A DNA stretch of 64,000 bases. Source: Aphelenchoides besseyi. Lineage: Eukaryota; Nematoda; Chromadorea; Rhabditida; Aphelenchoididae. Within the stretch, counting starts at the first letter, position 1, and each line of letters begins with the position of its first letter. The DNA lies in contig JAMPIQ010000001.1 in assembly GCA_024699855.1 (NCBI GenBank), positions 11,718,001-11,782,000 of the forward strand, written 5' to 3'. The notes below the pieces were generated by a model, which was not told the DNA's origin, searched no databases, and saw only the letters and a program-made list of their open reading frames with translations. Below, in pieces: positions 35,947-45,012 of this stretch. The position numbers and the translations under genes were made by a program.

Positions 35947-37149
35947 ATGTCAAAAGAGATTCTCGTATTCGGCTCAATAGTTCAAGACTTAATTAGGTTT
36001 GTAAAGGCATCCAAGTCGAGTGTTAACCGTTAAATTTAGTTATGTGGAACGCTATCCGCGACCCGGAGAGTCAGTTCGAGGTAAAACCTTCAAGTTGTGG
36101 TGTGGTGGAAAAGGCAAATTAGATTCTTTTCGAGGTTGTTACCAACTATTGCAGGCGCTAACCAGGCCGTTATGGCCGCTAAACTTGGAGCTAAAGTGAG
36201 TATGGTTGGTCAAGTCGGGACTGATATCTTTGGCGATGCGAATATCAATACAATTACCGATGCCGGAGTCAAATCGTTGATTACGAAGACCGACAAAGCA
36301 GCCACTGGCACAGTTCGATTCCACAGTCGATAAAACGTTTTCAATCGTTGAATTTCAGGGCTGTGTCACAGTAACAGAAGACGGAGAAAATTGTATTGTT
36401 GTCACTTTGGGTGCAAATCTCGAGATTCCACCATCTCGAGCCGAGGAATTGGAAAAAGAGATTGCTGCTTCCGGAATAGTTATGTGTCAATCCGAGATTC
36501 CCCAGGAAACTAACTTGGCTGTTTTTACCATTGCTCAAAAACATGGCGGTATACAGAAGAGTAAAGACCTTCGCCTAATGGCGTCTTTTCAGTGAAAACC
36601 TTTCTAAATCCCGCTCCCGGCCGAGCTGATTTGGAACGGCGTTTGCTACCACTAACGACAATCTGTTGCGTGAATCAAAACGAAGCCGAATTCATCACTG
36701 GCTTAACAATCAAAACGATGGACGAATTCAAAAATGCCGCTGCGAAAATCTTGGAAATGGGTCCATCACTTGCATGTAAGTTATTTACCTAATAAGCAGA
36801 TTAGAGTTTCTGTTTTTAGTTGTCACACTTGGACCTGACGGCGCTTTGGTTGCTGAAAAACACGAGGACGGGAAAGTTACAGTCGACAAAGTTGAAGCTC
36901 CAAAAGTGACCGCTGTCGATACAACGGTTTAGTTTGCTCATTGGTAATGAAATTTCATGCCAACAATTGCAGGGTGCTGGAGATTGTTTCTGCGGTTCGT
37001 TGGCCTACTTCCTAACAGAGCATCCCGAGTTAACTGCCGTCCAAGCAGCCGAAAAAGCGGTCAAAATTGCAGCAATCGCCGTTTCGCGACACGGCGTTTC
37101 CGCCTCTTATCCCTCAGTTGATGAACTAAAGAAATTGGAGATTCTTTGA
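35947..37149 (+). CDS. RBKS: Ribokinase (PfkB family)
   Basis: Seven exons (35947-35996, 36040-36113, 36155-36312, 36359-36548, 36593-36775, 36820-36926, 36973-37149) encode about 312 residues. The enzyme phosphorylates D-ribose at O5 for entry into the pentose phosphate pathway; it is cytosolic. PfkB signature 1 is complete (GGKGANQAVMAAKLGAKVSM), the substrate/ATP region reads NPAPGRADL and VNQNEAEFITG, and the anion-hole motif with catalytic Asp reads AVDTTGAGDCFCGSL. Length is normal. Intron 2 has a GC donor (AAAAG|GCAAAT) splitting the GGKGANQ signature; the neighbours leave no other reading. It is the only sugar kinase in the window. Confidence 0.96.
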
Positions 37150-37270
37150 ACACAAAACTGTTGGTTTTAAACGTTTGCTCCATTTGTTTTGTTTTTGCGA
37201 AAATTTTGCTCAGTTTGCCAAAAATTGTTGACATTCTTGTTGGATAGGAATCGATTGTAGTAATAAACTT

Positions 37271-38129
37271 CTAATTTATTTGGATAAATCTCATAAGAAC
37301 AAAAATACCCGAAATAAGCAAGAAATCAATTTGTCGTAACGTCAATCCTCCACTCATTACACTCTTGATAAGAAAGTACTCATCACGACTGTTTCGTTGG
37401 TGCATGTTCTCAAGTACCGGGTCATTGGGTAGAAAATATCTGTAAGGCAAAGATCATCAATCGGTTCTTAATTTTTTTAGAAACCGAAAGTGTGCGAGTT
37501 CGTCGAATTCCGTTTCGCGAAAAATTGGATTAATATATTCTTTGAACGGAACTTGAACTGTCAAGTTATTGCACGACGCCTGACAACACAGACACGTGTT
37601 AATTGTCGACGTTACTTCGCATAATTGAGTCGCATTTTCGGCGCTACGAGCAGGACGTTGCAGATGTGTGAGATGTTGTATCGCATCGTATTGTGATTGA
37701 GTCAAATTCAAACACCCACTAGTGTACAGAAAATAAACCTAAAGACATTTGATGTTGTTTTCGATGTTATAACAAGCAGTTCGTATAGACTTACGGGTGA
37801 TTTATGTTGACCTATAAAAGAACTGTGGTGTTTGCTTGTTCAAAACACTTACGCATGTAACAAACATTCCCACGGCAGGTTGGTGTTCGACGAAAACGAC
37901 ATCCGTAGATTGTAATTCGTTTGAAATCGTCATAGTCGATGCAAAATATACAACTACATCTTGGTGTTACACTACGAATTAGACAAGTCACTTACTCAAT
38001 GAATTGATTTTCAGACCACGCAGGAAGCGGATTCTCTTTTCGAGTTGACATCTCAACTTGGGGACCCAAAGCTGAGATTGTTAGAAAGAAAGAAATGGTG
38101 GAAAGCGTGTAAACGTGCGCCGATGTCAT
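37271..38129 (-). CDS. Three-finger (Ly6/activin-receptor-like) membrane-anchored protein
   Basis: Five exons (complement 37996-38129, 37853-37953, 37795-37811, 37485-37738, 37271-37439) encode about 224 residues; exon 3 is only 17 nt. A signal peptide (STISFFLTISALG) is followed by a cysteine pattern C..C......., GC......C....C, GC, and a terminal CLCCQASCNN. The closing C-C-x3-C-N is the hallmark of three-finger proteins. A C-terminal hydrophobic segment (QIDFLLISGIFVLMRFI) anchors it in the membrane or serves as a GPI signal. Many such secreted or surface proteins exist in nematodes; the ligand is unknown. Confidence 0.7.
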
Positions 38130-39528
38130 TGAAAACAAAAAACAATTTAAGGAGTTAAATGTCCATTAATCAGCCGAACTAATGTTGAGTTTCATTTCAC
38201 AGAACCGAGTGCAGGAACTCAGGACTCTTATCCTGAAAGTAGGACCGTTGTAATTAGTGTAATCCAAAAATTGCCAGAACGCGATGTCAAAAGAACAACC
38301 CAGAGGTTCCCACGGTCCTCGACTGAAGATGACGAAAGACCTAACTAACATAATCATAATTCATTTCTTCGTACCTCAAAGAAGCCGAAAACTGCTTTCG
38401 ACGTTAAACGGCCGAACAGCATCGAATTTGAAAATTTTAACTGTCGACAGAAAAGTCGAGGGACCGAATTCAATTAGTTTCTGCTGTGAATCAGTCTGTT
38501 GTCAATTGCCGTGAAAAACAAGGACCACAGAGTTAAGAGAGTAGTGCAACAACACGACAACGGAAATAAAAAAAGGCGACGTCGAGAAAAGTTAATCGTA
38601 AAGACGAAGACCCAGAAAGCGCGGTTCCAATTTTTGGCCAATTTGTTGTTCGGCTTATTGGACGGAAGATCGACTTGGAATTCAAATAATTTCAACGAAA
38701 TACACGCCGTGAAATGAATACACGAAAGGAAGTTGTCCTCGTTGTTGGCACTTGACTTGTGAAGGCTGTCGACAAATAAAATCCACAGCATAAGAGCACG
38801 GCAACACGAGTGTTCCCGTTTGACAAATTAGACACTGACGAGGAAATAAACTCGTCGACAGTTTTGTATTTCAGTCGATTGTATCAACCCACTTGAAACG
38901 CTCGAAATCCAAAGCTTTCCACCCACTTTCAACCCTCTTAAGGAAATAAAACAAGGACGACGAATTCTCTGCCATTGAGAACAATGAACGTACGAAATAA
39001 TCCGCTCGATAAACAAAAGTCACGATATTCGGTTTGTTCTCTTCGTCGCAGATGCCGACGTTTCGTGGCTCCGATTACTGTTACGGTATCTCGACGAGTA
39101 GAAGTCCAACACGATACCACTTCTGAAGCTTTCAATTCTGTGAAATGGTTTTAAATGAGTAATTTAAGTTCGATATATACTGGAGGTTATCGGAAACACT
39201 CGGAGTTGCATTCGAAGAGAATTTCCACTTCGTTCGACCGAGAAAATGTCCACAGAGTTTGTTGTGGCAAAGTGTTCGTTCGAAGACAGCCGTGAAAAGG
39301 GTTTATTGTTCAGCGGTGTAAATACGAGAAATGAACTTTTCGATTTGTAGCTACTGGAGTTTGTGTTTGTCTGTCGATTTTCGTGTTCTCAACTCACGTG
39401 CACTTGTTCGTGAACGTGTTTGTTTGATTGCAATTTTCATTTCGAACTTTTTGTTGGAATTTCAGACAAAGTCACAAACGTCAATCCACGAATTAAATTA
39501 ACACTAATGTAAGACAGAATCGAAGAGG
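38130..39528. other. Divergent intergenic region
   Basis: Shared upstream region of the three-finger gene (-) and ADP/ATP carrier gene (+). Only short unsupported frames. Confidence 0.45.
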
Positions 39529-40919
39529 ATGTCTATTATGCCTACTGGCCAATCGGTGATACCCGAACTATCGCTTCCAAGCAAGGACTCGGTTATCAAA
39601 TTTGCCAAGGATTTCAGTTTGGGAGGCGGATCAGCGGTTGTAGCTAAAACATTGATAGCACCCATAGAACGAGTGAAACTGATTCTTCAGGTTTGTTTGA
39701 AGTTTATTTTGTTTTATTCTTTGTAGTTACAAGCAGCACAAAGCACCATTGAAGCCACAAAACGATATAATGGCATGATAGATTGTTTTTTGCGTGTGCC
39801 ACGCGAGCAAGGATTCTTGAGTTTTTGGCGAGGTATCAGTTACTCTACTTGACGCACCGTTCGTCTAATTCTCGATACCTTCAAAATCTTCACATATTTT
39901 GAAAATACTTTAGTCGATCTTGTTTTGAAGATTGGAAGATGCGATTGTCAGAAGAGTACTGAACAGTGCGTCAATTAGAGTATTTTTGGGTAACTGGTCA
40001 AATATTCTACGAGCTACAAGTCAAGTGAGTTCACTGATTCCAGTTGTCTATTCATCGCTTATTTTAGGAATCGCTGGGCATGGCGTTCAAGGAGTTCTTT
40101 AAAAAGTACACGGTTAACGAGACAAACAAATCATCTAATTTCTCGCATTTTATTGGCGGTTGGTTTGATTGACAACAAGTTGTTTCGAGCTTGTAAGTTT
40201 AGGGAATCTGTTGGCTGGTGGTCTGTCTGGTTGTGCAACATTCTTTTTCATTTATCCTCTTGATTTCTCTCGTACACGGCTTGCAATCGACATGGGCAAA
40301 GATCAGACAAGTCGAGAGTTTCGTGGACTTGCCGATTGTCTCATTAAAATCGTCAAACACGATGGTTTCTTTGGCTTGTACAGGTAACGTTAGTAGTGAA
40401 TTCTATGCTGATCCTTTTGTTTAATTGTAGAGGTTTAGTGCCGAGTCTTCAGTACATTTTTCTCTATCGAAGTGCCTATTATGGTAATTTGAATTTAGTA
40501 TTAAAGCAATTTATCACATGCTGCAACTAAAACAATATTTCAGGTCTTTTCGATACAATGAAAGTTTGGGTGATCGATCGAGGATACGGAAACAAACAAA
40601 ATGATCTCAGTTTTCTGGCAGCTTTTGCGATCGGTCAAGTCACGACATTCATCGCTGCAATGTTCTCATACCCACTAGATACGGTGCGAAGACGGCTGAC
40701 CATGGACGCTGGAAAGAAGATTCACGCTTATCATGGAACGGTTGATTGCACGAAGGTTAGATCGATGTTCGAATCGGTATTTTGAATTGTGGATTCTAGA
40801 AAATCTATCGACTTGAAGGCTTTAAAGCGTTCTATAGTGGTGCTTTTGTGAATGCAATTCGTGGAGTTGGAGCGGCGTTGATTCTCGCGCTATACAACGA
40901 AAGTTCGAAGTTTATCTAA
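39529..40919 (+). CDS. ANT: ADP/ATP translocase (mitochondrial carrier family)
   Basis: Eight exons (39529-39690, 39727-39832, 39990-40024, 40068-40158, 40203-40383, 40431-40483, 40544-40755, 40800-40919) encode about 319 residues. It exchanges cytosolic ADP for matrix ATP across the inner membrane. Three carrier signatures are present: PIERVK, PLDFSR and PLDTVR, each ending an odd-numbered helix. The hallmark RRRMMM of ADP/ATP carriers appears as RRRLTM, so this is a divergent paralogue. [23 protein letters not shown] is typical. Intron 2 (39833-39989) is 157 nt, carries a palindromic element and ends in GG rather than AG; unless this intron is removed exactly, the frame breaks after FWRG. 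Confidence 0.92.
39841..39982. mobile_element. MITE-like inverted-repeat element inside the carrier intron
   Basis: A 142-bp segment begins TACTCTACTTGACGCACCGT and ends with its near-perfect reverse complement (22-bp terminal inverted repeats, two mismatches) with TA at both ends. The interior is also partly palindromic (CTTCAAAATCTTC facing GTTTTGAAGATT). Size, TA ends and lack of coding match a Tc1/mariner-type MITE. It makes up almost all of the intron. Confidence 0.65.
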
Positions 40920-41352
40920 CAAGCGGTTTTCTTTCTCTTGCCGGTTAACTCATGGATATACACTAGAGAAATTAGTTCACATCATGCGTTGTTTTTCCTT
41001 TTAGTATTATTCCAGCTGCTGCCTTTGAAATCAAATTGCCGCAAATTCTTTAAGCTCTTTTCACGTTGTTGATGTTTTTTGTTGAATGAAAATTGAACTG
41101 AATGAGCGGCCAGCATGAATACGTTGATTGAAACGTTTGTATTTGTGCGTTGAAAGGCGTGAGATGAAGAAATCGACCTGTTGACGGTCAATTCTCGATT
41201 TGCCCTTGAAAAGGAAACAGGGTCAGAGCGGACGGTTCGTTGCTTTTCCTAAACGTTTTCGATCGCCGGGAAAAACCGCAGACTCACTTCTTTCGCTCGA
41301 CTTGTTTGTCGCGGCAACTAAACTGTTTGTCATTTAGTTTCATTGCTTAATC
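40920..41352. other. Short intergenic spacer
   Basis: Between the carrier and the acyl-CoA-binding protein, both +. Nothing else seen. Confidence 0.4.
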
Positions 41353-41806
41353 ATGTCTTTGGACGAGCGATTCAAAGCGGCAGTGGAGATCGTTCAGAAA
41401 CTGCCTAAGGATGGTAACCACATTTCTATATGACAAGTTTGCTAATTCGAAATGTTTTTAGGTCCTGTTGCAACATCGAATGACCAGAAGTTGAAGTTCT
41501 ATTCGCTTTACAAACAAGCCACGATCGGAGATGTGAACACCGACCGACCGGGGATTTTGAGTTTCGTCGAAAGAGCCAAATGGTTAGTTTAGTCCATGAA
41601 ATAGGGCTAAGAGCTGTTGTTGTTGCAGGGACGAGTGGAAGAAGCTCGAAGGAATGAATCAGCTTGTGGCAAAGGAACGATACGTCGAAACTTTGTTGGA
41701 AATGTTCGATAAGATTGGAGAGGAGTTGAATGTCGACGAATGGCTGAACGGCGTTAATCTCGATCCGTCGATTAAACAGAACTTGGCCTTTTTGGGCAGA
41801 AAGTAA
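41353..41806 (+). CDS. ACBP: Acyl-CoA-binding domain protein
   Basis: Three exons (41353-41413, 41462-41582, 41629-41806) encode about 119 residues. It binds medium/long-chain acyl-CoA in the cytosol as a transport pool. Landmarks of the four-helix domain: [34 protein letters not shown](I)[18 protein letters not shown], and [11 protein letters not shown]. The usual KWDAW is KWDEW. Longer than minimal ACBPs (about 87 residues) by a C-terminal segment of some 30 residues ([20 protein letters not shown]) seen in ACBD-type proteins. AATAAA at 41845 is close to the convergent stop codon of the next gene. Confidence 0.92.
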
Positions 41807-41857
41807 TCGAACACTCTGTGGAATGTTTAGACTGTTTATTGCATGAATAAAGCTTTT

Positions 41858-42703
41858 CTAGTCGAATTCACGGATTGGAGTATCGACGGTTGTTTGGTTG
41901 TTCAAAATTGTGGGACTCTTTTCGGTTTCTGTATTTGTTGGCGGCGAAGTTAGAAGCTGTTTACGTTCCGCCTGTTGATCCCAAATTTCTTTGTGTCTTA
42001 AAAACAAAAACTGTCTGCGTGTGCACTTTTCCTGTTACCTGCAGTCGAAATAGTAATAGGTCGAAAGAACAATGTGCAGGAACCAGCAGCTGACAGCGAT
42101 CGTAACGCCGAGACCGATAAGCAAAGAAATTGAGAGCCAGAATCCAGCTGCAAGAAGCGAATTGTTGCTGATAAAGAGCGTACTCACTCGTTTCGATTGT
42201 TTGAATATCTGCGTCAATGTGCACGAAAACGGAGATGTTGGATAAAACTTCGTAGTGAAATCCGCGTTTGTCGAAGAGTTGAATCAAACACAATAACCAG
42301 AGAATGAACAAAAAAGCGTTCCAAATGATCTGAAAACGGATTACGCAAACGAAATCGATTAGTTGGATTACACCGCATAGAAGGTAGGGCTTCAGATATG
42401 AGGCCTTCTTGTGTGATATTCCGTAAAATAAAAAGATTACGGCAACAAACTCCACGAACAAAACGAATATTTCGATGATCAAGTGAAGAGCACGATAGTC
42501 GCCGGCAGTTATGAAAAAAATGAGATTGATGAAGAAAGAGACCAACGAAAAGAAGGCGACCAATCGAGCAGATTTCTAAAGCTTCCAAGCGTTTTTCTTA
42601 TGAAAATCTTCTTTACCACGATTGGCCAGTAACAACAGCAGCCGAAGAGATTGTGGTAATGAACCGGCGGCTCTAACTGTAGAATGTGTGGGTCCAAATC
42701 CAT
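41858..42703 (-). CDS. Four-transmembrane protein, unrecognised family
   Basis: Four exons (complement 42617-42703, 42188-42575, 42039-42147, 41858-41996) encode about 240 residues. A cysteine-rich juxtamembrane start (FGCCCYWPIVKSARLV) precedes helices around FFSLVSFFINLIFFI, IEIFVLFVEFVAVIFLFYGI, AFLFILWLLCLIQLF and WLSISLLIGLGVTIAVSCWF. The cytoplasmic tail is polar. The layout resembles LAPTM-like tetraspan endosomal proteins of nematodes, but no diagnostic motif was found. A 42-nt in-frame GT...CAG segment (about 42309-42350) could be an extra, phase-neutral intron. The 3' end is only 52 bp from the acyl-CoA-binding gene's stop. Confidence 0.75.
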
Positions 42704-43674
42704 ACTCTGTAATTCAATGTTTGATCTTAATTATTTTTCCTGCTCGAAATTCATTTGCGCAATGTCACAACACGTGATCGTTGGTCTAGTTTCTCAGAGG
42801 ATATCAATCAACGAATTTCGGCAGACACAGTCGGACTTCGTAGTCTTCAATTTGCCGAGATTCCTTCAATCCGTGCAAATGTGGCAATTAACTTCCGCAG
42901 AAGTCCACAACCTAGGCGCTTCGAAGTACTGTAACTGTGCTATAGGTGAAATTAACGTAACAGATACTGTAAATCAAACTGGACGTTTTATAGCTTCCAT
43001 TGAACGACAACCGTAAAGTCAAGCGACGAGAAGAAATGAAGCGTCGAAATTACGCGACTGAAAGTTGCAATAAAAGACTTCGGTTGAGATGGACGGCTGC
43101 TGTCCAACAAATCCAATTCCGCGCGGCCTTTCAACTGACGATGTTAAACGGAAATTACGGCCAATTGGACGACGAAATACCGTTAACTCATCCATCCACA
43201 TCACTTGTCGTCTTGTGGTCGTGAATCGTGAGCTCTTTTTCATCGTTGGGAAACGCGAAGTTCCGGTCGCCGTTGAACGTGTACTTCTCTTTCTTTCGTA
43301 GGTCCCAATAACATACGCTGAGATGTCGTGAGAAGTCCAATTGAGATGGAAAGCATAATTGAACTTAAACGTGAGTCTTCGGACTCGCCAATGAATTCCC
43401 GTTCAAACGTGATGCTTCGGGAACCGACGTGAAGAGACGCATCACGAGTGACAGCTTCCCTTTGCCAGAATTAATTAGAATTATGTTTTTGGAACAAAAG
43501 AAATGACATTTAAAACATAGTCATAAGGTCAATTTACGGTATCTTGCTTTCAAGGTACTCTGGTTTCATATCGAAGTTCCCAAGTGGAATTCGTTTGTTG
43601 TCATCGAATGGCGATGTGTGTTTTGACCAATGGCTTAGCGACATTGATAGAATAATTCAGTTCCTGCGATTACA
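42704..43674. other. Divergent intergenic region
   Basis: Between the four-TM gene (-) and the selenoprotein F homologue (+). TTCAG at about 43657-43661, 13 bp before the ATG of the latter, may be a leader acceptor. No gene seen. Confidence 0.4.
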
Positions 43675-44345
43675 ATGAATAAAATGTGGATTATTCTGCT
43701 AGTAAGTATCGAAAGCACTCACCACTATCTAATCATTGTTTTTAGTTGTTTTCGCCGTTCGTTGTTACCCAGAAATTTACGGAAGAACCGCTATCGGAAG
43801 AAGAATGCAAGAGCGGTATGTTGTCATTTGACGAACTCGATAATTTTGTCTTTGCAGAAGGTTTTAATCGCAGTACGTTGAAATGTTCCACTTGCAATCT
43901 GCTTCCACAATTTCATTTGGACGAGGTCTACAGCGATTGCAGTCGTTGTTGTAAAGAAGACAAATCGACTGCTCATGACGTTCGTTTGATATTCAAATCA
44001 GGAATCTAACTTGAAGTTTTCAGAAATATCCACTTGCTCAGATCGAAATTTGCGAATGCAATTTGCAGCGGTTTCCGCAAGTGAACGGTAAATTCCTTTA
44101 AACATCCTTGGATTACTTGTTTGTAGCTTTTGTGAAAGGCGAACTTGCAACTCAATGGGGAAACAAGTTGAAGATTCGACACGTTCGTGGTACGTTGCCA
44201 ACAATTGTGCTCAAGAATGCCGAAGGAATGGCTCAGAAAACGTTGAACATCGAGGTAACATGCTCTTCAATCTGTTCGTGACGTTGTTGTTTAGAAATGG
44301 GACACGAACACGATTACAGCGTTTTTGAACGATTGGTTGGAGTAG
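43675..44345 (+). CDS. SELENOF: Selenoprotein F (Sep15) homologue, cysteine form
   Basis: Six exons (43675-43701, 43746-43815, 43858-43979, 44024-44087, 44127-44254, 44295-44345) encode about 153 residues. Sep15 is an ER-resident thioredoxin-like oxidoreductase that binds UGGT and assists glycoprotein quality control. A signal peptide (MWIILLLFSPFVVTQ) is followed by the UGGT-binding cysteine domain (EECKSEGFNRSTLKCSTCNL and CSRCCKED), then the redox site CEC where vertebrates have CGU, then the conserved RFPQVNAFVKG, KLKIRHVRGTLP and KWDTNTITAFL. The selenocysteine is replaced by TGC, so no SECIS is needed. The length equals that of the family. Confidence 0.93.
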
Positions 44346-44550
44346 GAAGAGGAAGTCGTTATGCTGATTCAACAGATGGTTTGGTCGATCATTTAATTTA
44401 TTTGGTAGTAAGATATCGACGCCTAATAAATTCATTTTATTATCAAGAATATACACGAGATCATATGTTACAATACAAAACATTTGAAGATGTTTTATGC
44501 ACCATAAGAGATAAAGAAAGCTAATTGAAATAAGAGAGTGGTCGTTGTCA

Positions 44551-45012
44551 CTAATCTTCGTCTTCCTCCACGTACTGGTTCCCACTGAAGAAGATTTTTG
44601 CCTTGTTATTATCATTCGCTTTTAATTGATGAGGCATTTGAAAGTCCGAGTAGCATTGCGGCAAACAGTCGGCCGTTCGACAGCACGCTCCATCGATCTC
44701 CGAAATTTCACATTGACCGTGACAGCATTTGGTAGCCAGACGTTTAATGTGATCATGGGTTACTGTGTTGTCGATTCCTATAATCGAAACAATAAGACTG
44801 TGATTTTGATTATAAGTGAACTTACGAGGAAATTTCAAGCAGGTTTCTGATTGGCCGGGATAAATACAGTAATCGTTGATTCGTGAAATCCAACCACTGA
44901 TGCAGTTCTGAAGAACTGCATTTGCCCGATGATTGTGGGAATTCGTAGGCAAAGCAACACCGTTGAAGTGTAGGGCGAAGAGTGTGAAGAAAAAGGTGCA
45001 GAGATTTCGCAT
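44551..45012 (-). CDS. Insulin-like peptide precursor (candidate)
   Basis: Two exons (complement 44826-45012, 44551-44777) encode about 137 residues. A signal peptide (NLCTFFFTLFALHFNGVALP) is followed by a B-chain-like segment with C-x11-C (QNCISGWISRINDYCIYPG). A linker ends in a dibasic KR directly before an A-chain-like segment with the exact insulin spacing CC-x3-C-x8-C (KCCHGQCEISEIDGAC). The order B, linker, KR, A and both spacings fit the insulin superfamily. Unusual are an extra Cys in the linker (SETC), an added C-x5-C-x3-C run after the A chain (CRTADCLPQC) and an acidic C-terminal extension (YVEEDED). These could form extra disulphides; another cysteine-rich secreted family remains possible. 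Confidence 0.55.
   Translation of the reverse strand: MRNLCTFFFTLFALHFNGVALPTNSHNHRANAVLQNCISGWISRINDYCIYPGQSETCLKFPRKFTYNQNHSLIVSIIGIDNTVTHDHIKRLATKCCHGQCEISEIDGACCRTADCLPQCYSDFQMPHQLKANDNNKAKIFFSGNQYVEEDED

Noticed and set aside
39841..39982. Hairpin element as a microRNA precursor
   Set aside because: Long terminal inverted repeats with TA ends and bulged interior fit a MITE better than a 60-80 nt pre-miRNA.
42309..42350. Possible extra intron (GTAATC...TTTTCAG) in the four-TM gene
   Set aside because: Phase-neutral and translates as hydrophobic sequence, so coding and intronic readings cannot be separated by sequence; kept as coding.
44024..44087. Selenocysteine codon in the Sep15 homologue
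   Set aside because: The redox position is TGC (Cys), and the coding frame has no internal TGA.
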